The notes under the pieces were generated by a model, which did no database searches, was not told where the DNA came from, and worked only from the letters and a program-made list of their open reading frames with translations. A DNA stretch of 24,117 bases, from positions 1 through 24,117 of the IMG/VR virus record IMGVR_UViG_3300025759_000676; one strand, written 5' to 3'. The position numbers were made by a program, and so were the translations under genes. The stretch's first letter is position 1, and the number at the start of each line of letters is the position of its first letter. Below are positions 5,212 to 12,771 of this stretch, piece by piece. The stretch is from a virus.

Positions 5212-5235
5212 GTAAATAATAAGCTAGGATAATAT
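5206..5235 (+). promoter_or_regulatory. Rightward promoter overlapping the leftward one
   Basis: Plus strand ATGCAA (5206-5211), 16 nt, then GATAAT (5228-5233; TAATAT at 5230-5235 is an alternative). The start of transcription would be about 5240-5242, that is, at or beside the ATG at 5242. The -35 hexamer is the same DNA as the -35 of the divergent promoter. Confidence 0.45.
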
Positions 5236-5241
5236 AGGATT

Positions 5242-5472
5242 ATGAAGTTCATATTAGTTTTACATCTGTGCAGTATGATAACCAGCAAATGCATAGATCC
5301 ACACATTCCTGGTTATCAGTTCACAAATCATTACGATTGTGCAATAGCAGGTTACGCAATATCTCAAAAAACTCTTAAATTACTGGTAGAAGATGAAAAT
5401 TATGGTCTTGATCGTATTAATAATGAAAAATTAGCCATTAGATTTGAGTGTAGAAGTCTTAATTCTGCTTAG
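5242..5472 (+). CDS. Small, probably exported Cys-containing protein, 76 aa
   Basis: Begins MKFILVLHLCSMITSKCIDP, a short positively charged start followed by a hydrophobic stretch that resembles a signal peptide. Four or five Cys residues (about 10, 17, 33 and 70) could form disulfides or bind metal; the CxxxxxxC near the start and the later DC and EC pairs recur in small marine phage proteins that I cannot name. The gene runs against the main direction and has only AGGATT close to the ATG. The promoter at 5206-5235 would start the mRNA within a few bases of the ATG. The next gene on this strand begins 37 nt after the stop. Confidence 0.72.
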   Translation: MKFILVLHLCSMITSKCIDPHIPGYQFTNHYDCAIAGYAISQKTLKLLVEDENYGLDRINNEKLAIRFECRSLNSA

Positions 5473-5474
5473 TA

Positions 5475-5504
5475 TTGCAATCTTGTCACATTTTGATATA
5501 TAAT
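5475..5504 (+). promoter_or_regulatory. Strong sigma70-type promoter, nearly leaderless
   Basis: TTGCAA (5475-5480), 18 nt, then a consensus TATAAT (5499-5504). Transcription should begin about 5510-5512, the position of the ATG of the next gene (5510). No Shine-Dalgarno lies between. Confidence 0.65.
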
Positions 5505-5509
5505 ACCAC

Positions 5510-5773
5510 ATGAAGCTATATCGCGTCCAAGCAAACTATAAAAATATATATGTCGATGAGATGCTTGAGGCTAAGAACGATAAGGCCGTCCTTGAGGATT
5601 TTGTAAAGAAGGTTGACTCAGGAGACGTAACAGAGAGAGAAGGCCCTGGTTTCCATGATCCCAATGTCCTTTTCTTAACCTTTGAGGAGGTAGACCGAAA
5701 TGCTACAAAAGTTAATATCGGAAAAACTTCAATTGGAGTCAAAGTGGGCCAACCAAGCGTTAGCTCAGGGTAG
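5510..5773 (+). CDS. Small protein, 87 aa, probably translated from a leaderless mRNA
   Basis: Begins MKLYRVQANYKNIYVDEMLE, a beta-strand-like opening followed by a helix (DKAVLEDFVKKV) and then a polar stretch to FLTFEEVD. There is no ribosome-binding site, and the perfect TATAAT ends five bases before the ATG. The C-terminal 24 residues (from about NATKVN) are encoded by DNA that also encodes the start of the next gene in another frame, and they are Val/Ser/Gly-rich. No known motif is seen. Being a short gene in the rightward island with a strong promoter, it is a candidate early host-takeover protein; that is inference. Confidence 0.72.
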   Translation: MKLYRVQANYKNIYVDEMLEAKNDKAVLEDFVKKVDSGDVTEREGPGFHDPNVLFLTFEEVDRNATKVNIGKTSIGVKVGQPSVSSG

Positions 5774-5885
5774 AGTGACTACTGATATGAAGTGGATTGA
5801 TATAAAAATCAAAGATCTTAGAAAAAAGATCAATGATCAGAGTGTTGAAGACGCTAAAAAGGGTCTTCTAGATATAGCTAGTTAA
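5700..5885 (+). CDS. Small coiled-coil protein, 61 aa, overlapping the preceding gene by 74 nt
   Basis: The ATG at 5700 follows GAGGAGG nine bases upstream, a much stronger ribosome site than either other rightward small gene has, and that site lies inside the coding sequence of the preceding gene (its FEEVD codons). The product MLQKLISEKLQLESKWANQA then LAQGRVTTDMKWIDIKIKDL is nearly all helical with a Leu/Ile/Lys heptad pattern and a charged C-terminus. It resembles the short helical proteins often found in marine phages, without a known function. The long out-of-frame overlap is unusual for this genome, where most overlaps are under 45 nt. Confidence 0.7.
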   Translation: MLQKLISEKLQLESKWANQALAQGRVTTDMKWIDIKIKDLRKKINDQSVEDAKKGLLDIAS

Positions 5886-5909
5886 GTTTAAACCTAGCTA
5901 AAAAAAAAA
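5875..5909. repeat. Inverted repeat and A/T run between convergent genes
   Basis: TAGCTAG (5875-5881) and CTAGCTA (5894-5900) flank a 12-nt loop that is itself palindromic (GTTTAAAC), followed by ten A on the plus strand. The rightward island and the polymerase gene converge here. The T run falls on the minus strand before the stem instead of after it, so this is not a normal intrinsic terminator for either direction; a weak transcription block is possible. Confidence 0.4.
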
Positions 5910-5943
5910 TTAAACTTTTACCTTAAGACTTCTGCGCTCTAAA

Positions 5944-7812
5944 TTATTCTTTGGCCTCGCCCCAGGATTTTCCTAATGCAATATCTACTTTTGATGGGAC
6001 TTTTAAATTTTCTATTGCGTTTTCCATAATCTCTTTAACACCTGCAATATCTTTTTCTTCATTAATAGAAAAACATAATTCATCATGAATTTGTAATAGT
6101 GGTTTGTAACCTGCTTTGTAACAATTAATCATAGCCTGTTTAGTTTGGTCTGCTGCAGATCCTTGGATCAATCTATTCAAAGCTTTGTATGTAAAAGCCC
6201 TCCTGATGTTATTTCCATATATTGCCTTAGCCTCCTCGTACTGCATAGCTTTGTTCATTCCGAAGGTAGCGGGCTCCCACATGTCAAATCGGCATTTACG
6301 GCCCCCTATTGTCCGAATAAACCCATACTTTGAAGCACTGTTGGTTACTTCAGTAGCTAATCTCTTAACAAATGGAACTCTTTCTCCATATTGTCTTAAC
6401 AACGTTTCAGCTTGATCTTTATTAATACCTAATTCTTTACCTAATTTTGCTTTACCCATACCATAAAATAAACCTAAGTTAATAGTTTTGGCCTGTGATC
6501 GTGTAATCCCCGCCATGTCTGCTACGATCTGGTGAAAGTCAGCTGACTCATTTTTATAAGCTTCGATGAACTCCGCTGCACCTTCAAAGTTATCATTGAC
6601 CGATGCAGCGTAGTGAGCAACAAGCCTAGGCTCCTGTTGTGAGTAGTCGAAACTACCCCATTGCCTACCTTCTTCAGGTAGAAACAAGCTTCTAATTTTG
6701 TCACCAAACTCTTTGTTTCGAGCTGGAATTTGTTGTAAGTTCGGATTTGAATATGAAAGTCTTCCAGATACAGTACCACCTTGGTCAGATCTTAATTGAT
6801 TTATTTCAGAATGTATTCTACCCTTATGAACATAACGTTGAATGGAATCTATAAATGTTGAATGGAATTTATTTATTTCTCTTGCTTGTCTTATTAGTTG
6901 CGCTATCGGGTTATCACAGTTTACTAACCAGTTTTGGGTAAAACTTGGTTCATCAGTTTTCGCTGTCCGTGGATACTCAACACCTATTCTATCAAAGACT
7001 TGCGCTACACTTCTTGCTGCCCAGATGTCTACATCAAGTGTGGTCTGAGATTTTATACTTGATAAAACCTCAGACTCTTTTTGTTTGAATTCTTTTTTTA
7101 ACAGAGATGCCTTCTCTTCGTCAACTCTTATTCCTCTACGCCTAGTATCTATCAAAATAGGCAATAATTCCATCTCCATTTCCCACACATCGTGTAGAGA
7201 CTGCTTAGATAGCTCTGTTTTTAGCGTTTGCCATAAACGTAAGGTTAGCCCTGCATCTTGCTCAGCATAGAAGCCTACGTAGCCCGCAGGCAGCTTCCAC
7301 ATGTCAGCTTTTGGGTCAATTCCCCATTCTTTGGCTTTTTCGTTCAAAAACGTTTCATTTTTAATTTCACCTAAATAATCTTTTGCGCAGGCATTTAAAC
7401 TAAAACTAAATCTGTTTTCATTGATGATTGCAGCAGCAATCATGGTATCAACTATCTTACCTCTGATCTCAAATCCATTTACAAGTAACCAACCAACATC
7501 ATAACTTGCATTGTGAAATATTTTAGTTGCATCTGTTTTTAAAATGTCTTGCATCCATGCGCAGGTAATTGATAAATCCATATTCCCACCAGCATCATGA
7601 GCTATCGGGAAGTACCACTGTTGACCAAGTGCAGCCACAGCAAATCCTACAATATGACCATCAAATGTTGCCCACCCTGGTCCTTTTGTTTTTATGTTTG
7701 GATCTTTAGTCTCCAGGTCAATTGCAATCTCAGTTGCTTTTGATAAATCTGGATATTCACTTGGACAAATCCAATCCGAGTCATTGTAAATAAAATTTAA
7801 TTGGTGGGTCAT
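5944..7812 (-). CDS. polA: Family A DNA polymerase with 3'-5' exonuclease, 622 aa
   Basis: The replicative polymerase. The N-terminal proofreading domain has ExoI AIDLET (D32, E34), ExoII HNASYD (D105) and ExoIII YAEQD (Y182, D186). The polymerase domain has motif A SFDYSQQEPR (387-396, metal-binding D389), motif B RSQAKTINLGLFYG (438-451, K442), and motif C LQIHDEL (H576, D577, E578). No 5'-3' exonuclease domain is present, and the length is typical of phage PolA. Motif B has Leu (L446) where E. coli Pol I has Phe762; this position is known to vary among phages and to affect activity and fidelity. Motif A has QQEP instead of QIEL. The ATG at 7812 follows an AGGAA and overlaps the stop of the upstream zinc-finger-like gene as ATGA. 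Confidence 0.97.
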   Translation of the reverse strand: MTHQLNFIYNDSDWICPSEYPDLSKATEIAIDLETKDPNIKTKGPGWATFDGHIVGFAVAALGQQWYFPIAHDAGGNMDLSITCAWMQDILKTDATKIFHNASYDVGWLLVNGFEIRGKIVDTMIAAAIINENRFSFSLNACAKDYLGEIKNETFLNEKAKEWGIDPKADMWKLPAGYVGFYAEQDAGLTLRLWQTLKTELSKQSLHDVWEMEMELLPILIDTRRRGIRVDEEKASLLKKEFKQKESEVLSSIKSQTTLDVDIWAARSVAQVFDRIGVEYPRTAKTDEPSFTQNWLVNCDNPIAQLIRQAREINKFHSTFIDSIQRYVHKGRIHSEINQLRSDQGGTVSGRLSYSNPNLQQIPARNKEFGDKIRSLFLPEEGRQWGSFDYSQQEPRLVAHYAASVNDNFEGAAEFIEAYKNESADFHQIVADMAGITRSQAKTINLGLFYGMGKAKLGKELGINKDQAETLLRQYGERVPFVKRLATEVTNSASKYGFIRTIGGRKCRFDMWEPATFGMNKAMQYEEAKAIYGNNIRRAFTYKALNRLIQGSAADQTKQAMINCYKAGYKPLLQIHDELCFSINEEKDIAGVKEIMENAIENLKVPSKVDIALGKSWGEAKE

Positions 7813-7955
7813 TGTTTTTTCCTACTTAGGTTTGCATCTTCAATTGATATTGCTTTCTTATAAGGTATGTTTAATTCAAACAAAGCACATTCAGCACAGT
7901 AATAATTATATTCATGAACAATTACTGCAACTACTTCATCACAACGCTCACACAT
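7809..7955 (-). CDS. Zinc-finger-like small protein, 48 aa
   Basis: A complete frame from ATG 7955 to TGA 7809 fills the gap between the DUF3310 gene and the polymerase. It reads MCERCDEVVAVIVHEYNYYC then AECALFELNI, placing two CxxC pairs (C2/C5 and C20/C23) fifteen residues apart, the arrangement of a zinc ribbon. The C-terminal part is Ile/Lys-rich. Its stop overlaps the polymerase start as ATGA, and the upstream stop is only 7 nt away, so it is translated with the replication genes. A zinc-stabilised adaptor of the polymerase is possible but not shown. Confidence 0.75.
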   Translation of the reverse strand: MCERCDEVVAVIVHEYNYYCAECALFELNIPYKKAISIEDANLSRKKQ

Positions 7956-7962
7956 GACTAAT

Positions 7963-8214
7963 TTATTTTTTCTTTTTGGCATCTTTTAAATGTTCTATTT
8001 CTAAATCGCAATAATGTTTTATTTTTTCTAAATCTTCTATTGTCTTACCTTTGGTTAAATACCTACAAACATATTTTATTACATTTGCTTGAAAAGGGTT
8101 CAAACCATTTTTTCTTATAAATGTCCAGGGTTGAATTAAAAACTGTTGGTAATGGGATCCCCCAATTTGTTTGTCTTGTGGGAATGCTTCATCAAACATA
8201 TCTTTATCTGACAT
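7963..8214 (-). CDS. DUF3310 family protein, 83 aa
   Basis: The sequence has the DUF3310 signature: IGGSHYQQFLIQPWTFI (about 17-33), then NGLNPFQANVIKYVCRYLTK (36-55), and a C-terminal EDLEKIKHYCDLEIEHL (60-76). The family is very common in phages, often annotated as a nucleotide kinase without proof, and is usually found beside replication genes as here. The 11-nt overlap with the upstream helicase gene and 7-nt gap to the next gene show it belongs to the replication operon. All family landmarks are present and the length is normal. Confidence 0.93.
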   Translation of the reverse strand: MSDKDMFDEAFPQDKQIGGSHYQQFLIQPWTFIRKNGLNPFQANVIKYVCRYLTKGKTIEDLEKIKHYCDLEIEHLKDAKKKK

Positions 8215-9817
8215 AGTTAGCCTCGTATTGTTTAAAATATTTTCCTAATGGAAAATTATATTGATGATAAGTACCCAACAGATGGAGTGTGCTTTTAGAT
8301 CTTGTTGCACCTGTATACCAAACTCTAAGTTCTTTTACTTTTTCTGCTAGATTCTTTTTTTCAAAGTGTGAGGGGAAGTTACACTTGCTCGCCAGGACAA
8401 CATTGTCTGCTTCACCACCTTTAACTTGATGTATTGTATCAATAATTATTTTTGGTGGTTGACTTAGATCTACACCTTCACTCATAAGTTTCTGAAAATA
8501 TTGTTTATCTTTATCCTTAAATTTTCTTTTAAATACTTGATTCCATGGACCTTTTTCATCACGCATACCACATCTTAAATGTAATTCATCAAATGTAAAC
8601 ACTTGATTCGGATGTGCAAAACTCCATTTCTTACTGTCCTGTGACCGGTATCCGTGGTCTATGTTTAACAAAAACTCGTACATTGTTGTAGCTTCTTCTC
8701 TAGTAATACTACCCCCATCACAAATTTTCTTCCAATAATTAATTGCTGAAAATTGATTAGGATCAAATGATTTATTATTTTTTTGGTCTTGATAGTACAG
8801 GCCAAGATTCCTAGCCTCTTGTTGTAGTTCTTTTTTTACATCATTTATTCTAGCCAACACCATCCAACTACCGTCCATATCCCAAGGTACTTTCTTTAAC
8901 CCATTCCATCTATGAACAGATCCATCCTTACCATTAGAATAAAACTCTTTAGGTATTCTATTATCACCCATAGAATTCAATAAACATTTAGAAAAGAAAT
9001 GTATGTTCTTATTTAACCTAACAGATTTTTTTAACACCAATGATTTACCAGGAAAGGTTTGAAACAAATTAACATCAGCACCATTCCATTCGTAGATCGC
9101 CTGGTCATCGTCACCTGCAATATACACTCTCTCTACTGCTTGAGCCATTTTAACTACCATGTCCCACTGCAAAGGTGTCAGATCCTGAGCTTCATCTACC
9201 ATTAAAACTCTAAAAGGAACTACAAGGCCATCATCAACAAACTTCTGCACCATGTCGGTAAAATCTAATCTGTCCGCTGTCCGTTGGCCATTCTCCATTT
9301 CCATAGTTTTAAATTCTTCGTAACCTGCAATGATTGATTTGAATTGTTGTAGCCTAACTGATTTTCTTGTTTGCTGTTTGTAAAGCCACACAGGATCTAC
9401 CTTCATGTTTCTTGCTCGATCGTAGATTTGTAAGGACCAATTATTATATACTTTTTGATCATCCCAAGTGTCTTTGTAGCCTACCTTGACAGTGCCATAT
9501 TGTGTATGAAACATCAGCAGGTCTGCTTTAGGATCTAATACGGGAATTTCAGCAAACTGTTGTCTGGCCAAAGAATGTAGTGTTCTAAAATATGAAAAAG
9601 CATCTTCATCATAACCTTTAAACTTTTGTCTAACTCTTGCAACACATTCATTTACAGCTTTATTTGTAAAGGATACGTAACATATCTCATCTGGAGAATA
9701 ACCTTTTTCTAAATAACGTTTAACACGCTTTAAAAGGTTCTCTGTCTTACCTGTACCTGGTGGCCCGAATATCTTAATTGTCTTCCCACGCAGCTGTTGC
9801 TTTAACGAATTTGACAT
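8204..9817 (-). CDS. UvrD/Rep-like superfamily 1 helicase, 537 aa
   Basis: Superfamily 1 motifs appear in order: Walker A GPPGTGKT (18-25), motif Ia YVSFTNKA (47-54), Walker B LMVDEAQD (205-212), motif III GDDDQAIYEW (235-244), an Arg in LKKSVRLN (267), motif V TIHQVKGGEADNVVL (461-475) and motif VI VWYTGATRSK (499-508) with the arginine finger R506. These define a 3'-5' translocating UvrD/Rep-type DNA helicase. It lies between the PrimPol and DUF3310 genes and overlaps the former by 44 nt. In the absence of a DnaB or gp4-type helicase it may be the unwinding enzyme of replication; a recombination role is the alternative. The ATG at 9817 has only a weak ribosome site. Confidence 0.95.
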   Translation of the reverse strand: MSNSLKQQLRGKTIKIFGPPGTGKTENLLKRVKRYLEKGYSPDEICYVSFTNKAVNECVARVRQKFKGYDEDAFSYFRTLHSLARQQFAEIPVLDPKADLLMFHTQYGTVKVGYKDTWDDQKVYNNWSLQIYDRARNMKVDPVWLYKQQTRKSVRLQQFKSIIAGYEEFKTMEMENGQRTADRLDFTDMVQKFVDDGLVVPFRVLMVDEAQDLTPLQWDMVVKMAQAVERVYIAGDDDQAIYEWNGADVNLFQTFPGKSLVLKKSVRLNKNIHFFSKCLLNSMGDNRIPKEFYSNGKDGSVHRWNGLKKVPWDMDGSWMVLARINDVKKELQQEARNLGLYYQDQKNNKSFDPNQFSAINYWKKICDGGSITREEATTMYEFLLNIDHGYRSQDSKKWSFAHPNQVFTFDELHLRCGMRDEKGPWNQVFKRKFKDKDKQYFQKLMSEGVDLSQPPKIIIDTIHQVKGGEADNVVLASKCNFPSHFEKKNLAEKVKELRVWYTGATRSKSTLHLLGTYHQYNFPLGKYFKQYEANYVR

Positions 9818-11348
9818 CTTTATTTTTATGCTCTGTTTGTTTTGGTAATGCTACAACCCAATGCCTACTGCTAATGTTTTGAAATTTCTTTTTAGGTAAA
9901 GCTTTTCCTTGTTCTAAAAATCTCGTGCATTCTTTTTCATTCCAGTTGTAACCAACCTTTTTCATAAATGATCTAAATGTTTCTAATTTAAATCTCATTT
10001 CATTCTCATCTCTCCAGATATTACCAGAATCTATTTGATCAAACTCAGTAGTATCCTCAACATCTTCAAGAAACCTAGTCATCCTAGAATTGAATACATC
10101 TTCTCGCTCTTCACCTGCATCAAAACCTTCCATGTCTTGTTTGTTAGATACTAACTCTTCTAACCAATCTCTGTATGGATCTGGATCACGTTTAGTTGGT
10201 TTTAAAGATCTCCAAACTATATCATAATTTAATAGTTGTTCTCCCAACAGTTGCTGTTGGTATAATTGTTTTGTTGAAAGTCTAATTGATTTACCTTGTA
10301 TAGGTAAAATCCAATAAGGTTCTGGATAAGAGTTTACTTTTAAAAGCTTACCAACCTCAGGCAAAGCTTCATTAGTTCCAATACCATGCTTACGTCTTAA
10401 ACATGTGCTTGATGAACAATGCATTCTAGCAATAGATGTTTTACATTTATAAGCATACTCTTTGTTCTCAACACCCTTAAATATATTATTTAACTCCTGC
10501 GGGTGTAGTGGTTCAGAACATACTTTAGTCATTAAATTTCTAGTCCAATCCTCGTACATAACTGGATCTGCATTAATTTTTTTTGCTAATACAGCTACGT
10601 TGAACATTGCATCATTACGACCTTCACCTTTTTGAACTTTGTTTTTCATAAAGTTAACTACGCAAGGTGGGTAGTCTTTTGTTTCATCGTCTTGAAATAT
10701 TTTAAGTTTATTAAACTCTTTAGGATTTAATCTATAGTCCGCTACAAACTTATATAAGTTCTCAAGCTTAATAGAATTACCATCATTATCCATAGCCACT
10801 CTTGTAGTTAAGTGTGCTTTTTGATATGGCAGATTTACAAAATTACCTTTTCTTTTTTTATTCCAATCTTCGGGTGTAAGATCTACTTCATCCTGTGCAG
10901 GATAAATATCTGTTGTTGTATCATTTACACCTAGATCGGATGCAAGTTCAATTAATTTTTTACGCATTGAAGATGCAGGAACTACACCATCAATAAATAA
11001 AACTAAATGGAGTCCGTTGGATTTTGATCTGAATGGGATGAGTGGGTATTTCCTTTTCCGTATAACCGATATAACGTCCTTATGCTGTATATTATAACGA
11101 TCAACATCGATGACCCCCCAACTGCATGTATTATCATCTCGAATGGGAACGCTTCCATAGTATTTTTCTCCTTTTAAATGTTCTAACCAATCTTCCCTGG
11201 TCATAGGCCTAGGTTCGACCCAATGTTTAAATTCTTGCTTACCATCACGACTTCTTGTTTGTCCTAATGGTCTGGAAGCACCAAAATATGTAGCAGAGCC
11301 CTGGAAGAGTTCTACAAACTCTTCCAGGGTGTTGTCAAGTATGTCCAT
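9774..11348 (-). CDS. Archaeo-eukaryotic-type primase (PrimPol), 524 aa
   Basis: The N-terminal half shows AEP primase landmarks: GVIDVDRY (78-85, with the metal-binding D81 and D83), SKSNGLHLVLF (108-118, including the S-x-H motif), and KGNFVNLPYQ (167-176). A PriCT-like helical region follows (about 241-300, starting GEGRNDAMFN), then CKTSIARMHCSSSTCLRRKH (302-321), whose three Cys and two His could bind zinc. The C-terminal 200 residues are helical and unrecognised, with no Walker A, so no helicase is fused on. It would make primers, perhaps also extend them, for the PolA downstream. A 13-bp hairpin lies just after the start codon. Confidence 0.85.
   Translation of the reverse strand: MDILDNTLEEFVELFQGSATYFGASRPLGQTRSRDGKQEFKHWVEPRPMTREDWLEHLKGEKYYGSVPIRDDNTCSWGVIDVDRYNIQHKDVISVIRKRKYPLIPFRSKSNGLHLVLFIDGVVPASSMRKKLIELASDLGVNDTTTDIYPAQDEVDLTPEDWNKKRKGNFVNLPYQKAHLTTRVAMDNDGNSIKLENLYKFVADYRLNPKEFNKLKIFQDDETKDYPPCVVNFMKNKVQKGEGRNDAMFNVAVLAKKINADPVMYEDWTRNLMTKVCSEPLHPQELNNIFKGVENKEYAYKCKTSIARMHCSSSTCLRRKHGIGTNEALPEVGKLLKVNSYPEPYWILPIQGKSIRLSTKQLYQQQLLGEQLLNYDIVWRSLKPTKRDPDPYRDWLEELVSNKQDMEGFDAGEEREDVFNSRMTRFLEDVEDTTEFDQIDSGNIWRDENEMRFKLETFRSFMKKVGYNWNEKECTRFLEQGKALPKKKFQNISSRHWVVALPKQTEHKNKDVKFVKATAAWEDN
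11299..11329. repeat. Perfect 13-bp hairpin in the primase gene start
   Basis: CCCTGGAAGAGTT (11299-11311) and AACTCTTCCAGGG (11317-11329) are perfectly inverted with a 5-nt loop. On the minus-strand mRNA the stem begins 19 nt after the start codon of the primase gene, within reach of an initiating ribosome. Confidence 0.85.
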
Positions 11349-11349
11349 A

Positions 11350-12141
11350 CTAGAATGGAGTTTTTTCTACTTGTTCTTCTTTACCGTGGTTAACTCTGAC
11401 AGCACCTTTTTTACATGATTCGTAAAACTCATAAGCTGCTTTGATTGTATCTTCGCTCTCCACTGTACCCAAGTGTTCTATCTCCCAACCGTACCAAGAA
11501 CCTAAATTGTTTTTTTCTAAAACAGTTTTAAGTGTGTACTGCTGAGTGAATGGTGCAGGTCTAAAGAAACCTTTACCGTCTTTTCTTTTCTGTCTCAAAG
11601 ACATCATCATTGAATTCCATTTTTTGGATTTCTTTCTTTGAGTAGATTTCATAGTAATCATAGCTGTAGAAGATTTGTCCTCTTGCACTATCATAACGTA
11701 GTGAGAAGCTGTCTCTTCAATGTAATTACCATTCTCAAGCCTATCCTTACCATCGTCACCTCTGGTAGTTTTAGTCATGATATCCGAATCAGATGCATAT
11801 ACATTTACAGGAGCAACAGCACCTTTTTCTCTGTCTCTCCACTCAATGTATTCTAATTTATAATAACAAGGGATAACTGTTATACCTCCTGCGCCATCAT
11901 AAAGTTCATCTGTTACGGTGTTGTAGATCATTCCAGGTCTTGCTTCAGGATTAAACTGACTATCACCTTGCGTTACTTGTGGTGACAACTGTCCTAGAAC
12001 TTTAAGAAATGGTAATGCTAAACTCTTGGAATCTACATTATCAAATCCAGCATCAGCAAATTGCTCTAAATCAATATTTGCAACTGCTCCTGCTTCTTTT
12101 TTAATCGCTACTTCGTTCGATTGTTCGTCTTTTATCTTCAT
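11350..12141 (-). CDS. Probable single-stranded DNA-binding protein, 263 aa
   Basis: Contains the conserved phage block LALPFLKVLGQLSPQV (about 41-56), then PGMIYNTVTDELYDG (69-83) and ITVIPCYYKLEYIEWRDRE (87-105), which I recognise from a widespread phage family sitting beside polymerase and primase genes and often taken as an SSB of the T7 gp2.5 sort. The last residues, EEQVEKTPF, are acidic with a terminal Pro-Phe, the end used by bacterial SSBs to dock partners. It lies directly before the primase gene, separated only by the stop. AGGT precedes the ATG at 12141. SSB is inference from position and tail; the family match itself is firmer. Confidence 0.75.
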   Translation of the reverse strand: MKIKDEQSNEVAIKKEAGAVANIDLEQFADAGFDNVDSKSLALPFLKVLGQLSPQVTQGDSQFNPEARPGMIYNTVTDELYDGAGGITVIPCYYKLEYIEWRDREKGAVAPVNVYASDSDIMTKTTRGDDGKDRLENGNYIEETASHYVMIVQEDKSSTAMITMKSTQRKKSKKWNSMMMSLRQKRKDGKGFFRPAPFTQQYTLKTVLEKNNLGSWYGWEIEHLGTVESEDTIKAAYEFYESCKKGAVRVNHGKEEQVEKTPF

Positions 12142-12152
12142 ATTATTACCTA

Positions 12153-12701
12153 TTATTTGTTAGTTATTTTCGTTTTATTTGCGATGTATACACCGAACAA
12201 ATCAAAGGGTAATTCCTTACCAGCTTCAACTTGCTCTTTAACAAAAGCCTTAAGAGTCATAGGTTCAACTTTTTCTTTTTTATTATAGTTGAATCCATGT
12301 TCTTCACAGACCTTTATCAATTCAGAGACTTGGTTGTCTTGACCTCTATTGAATGAAGCGGTGACAGTGTTCTTGATTATGTCTTCGAACCCCTTACCCC
12401 TTAACCAACTGAAAGCCTCATCAACACGTGACTCAGGAATTTTTGCTGCATAGAATGGTTTTACTTCAACAGTAGAACCATCACTTAATTTCAACAAAGA
12501 TACACCTGCTTCCTGCATCATCTCTGGAATTATTCTCTCTTCCATATCTCTAGCTTTATGCTTTAGAAGAGAAAGACTTTCCTCGTCTTTTTCAATTTGT
12601 TTTTTTAATTTATTGTAGTCGTTACACTTTTCTGAAATAGACTTAACACTATCTTGGCTAAGATCTATTTTAGACATCTTTTCAATATCTAATTTTTCCA
12701 T
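12153..12701 (-). CDS. Coiled-coil phage protein, 182 aa, conserved, unknown
   Basis: The ATG at 12701 is chosen because AGGAGGAAAA lies just upstream. A start further upstream would extend into the divergent promoter region. The N-terminal third is a coiled coil (NDYNKLKKQIEKDEESLSLL and onward), followed by IPEMMQEAGVSLLKLSDGST, IPESRVDEAFSWLRGKGFED, a FNRGQDN turn and a C-terminal MTLKAFVKEQVEAGKELP then FDLFGVY. This order (I-P-x-x-M-x-E-x-G, IPxxxxxxAxxWL, TLKAfVxE, FGVY) is one I know from coiled-coil proteins of T7-like and marine phages, function unknown. It is the first gene of the leftward SSB-primase-helicase-polymerase operon, 11 nt before the SSB-like gene. Confidence 0.85.
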   Translation of the reverse strand: MEKLDIEKMSKIDLSQDSVKSISEKCNDYNKLKKQIEKDEESLSLLKHKARDMEERIIPEMMQEAGVSLLKLSDGSTVEVKPFYAAKIPESRVDEAFSWLRGKGFEDIIKNTVTASFNRGQDNQVSELIKVCEEHGFNYNKKEKVEPMTLKAFVKEQVEAGKELPFDLFGVYIANKTKITNK

Positions 12702-12771
12702 ATTTTCCTCCTGATGGGGTCTTAAATTATTCATTTGATCTTTGCAAGAAAAAAATATAAAAACTTTCAAG
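12702..12771. promoter_or_regulatory. Divergent promoter region, 70 nt
   Basis: The leftward replication operon (ATG 12701, strong AGGAGG) and the rightward SNF2 gene (ATG 12772) diverge here. For the rightward gene TTGATC (12735-12740), 15 nt, and TATAAA (12756-12761) can be read; this would start the mRNA about 4 nt before the ATG, where no ribosome site is present. A TTGCAA palindrome lies at 12742-12747. No clear leftward -10 was found. Confidence 0.4.

Noticed and set aside
5875-5909. Intrinsic terminator between convergent genes
   Set aside because: The run is A on the plus strand after the stem, and on the minus strand T comes before the stem. It does not fit a terminator in either direction.
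12742-12771. Upstream TTG start for the SNF2 helicase (ten extra residues)
   Set aside because: The added residues lie in the promoter region and the ATG at 12772 gives the usual opening of the family before the Walker A motif.
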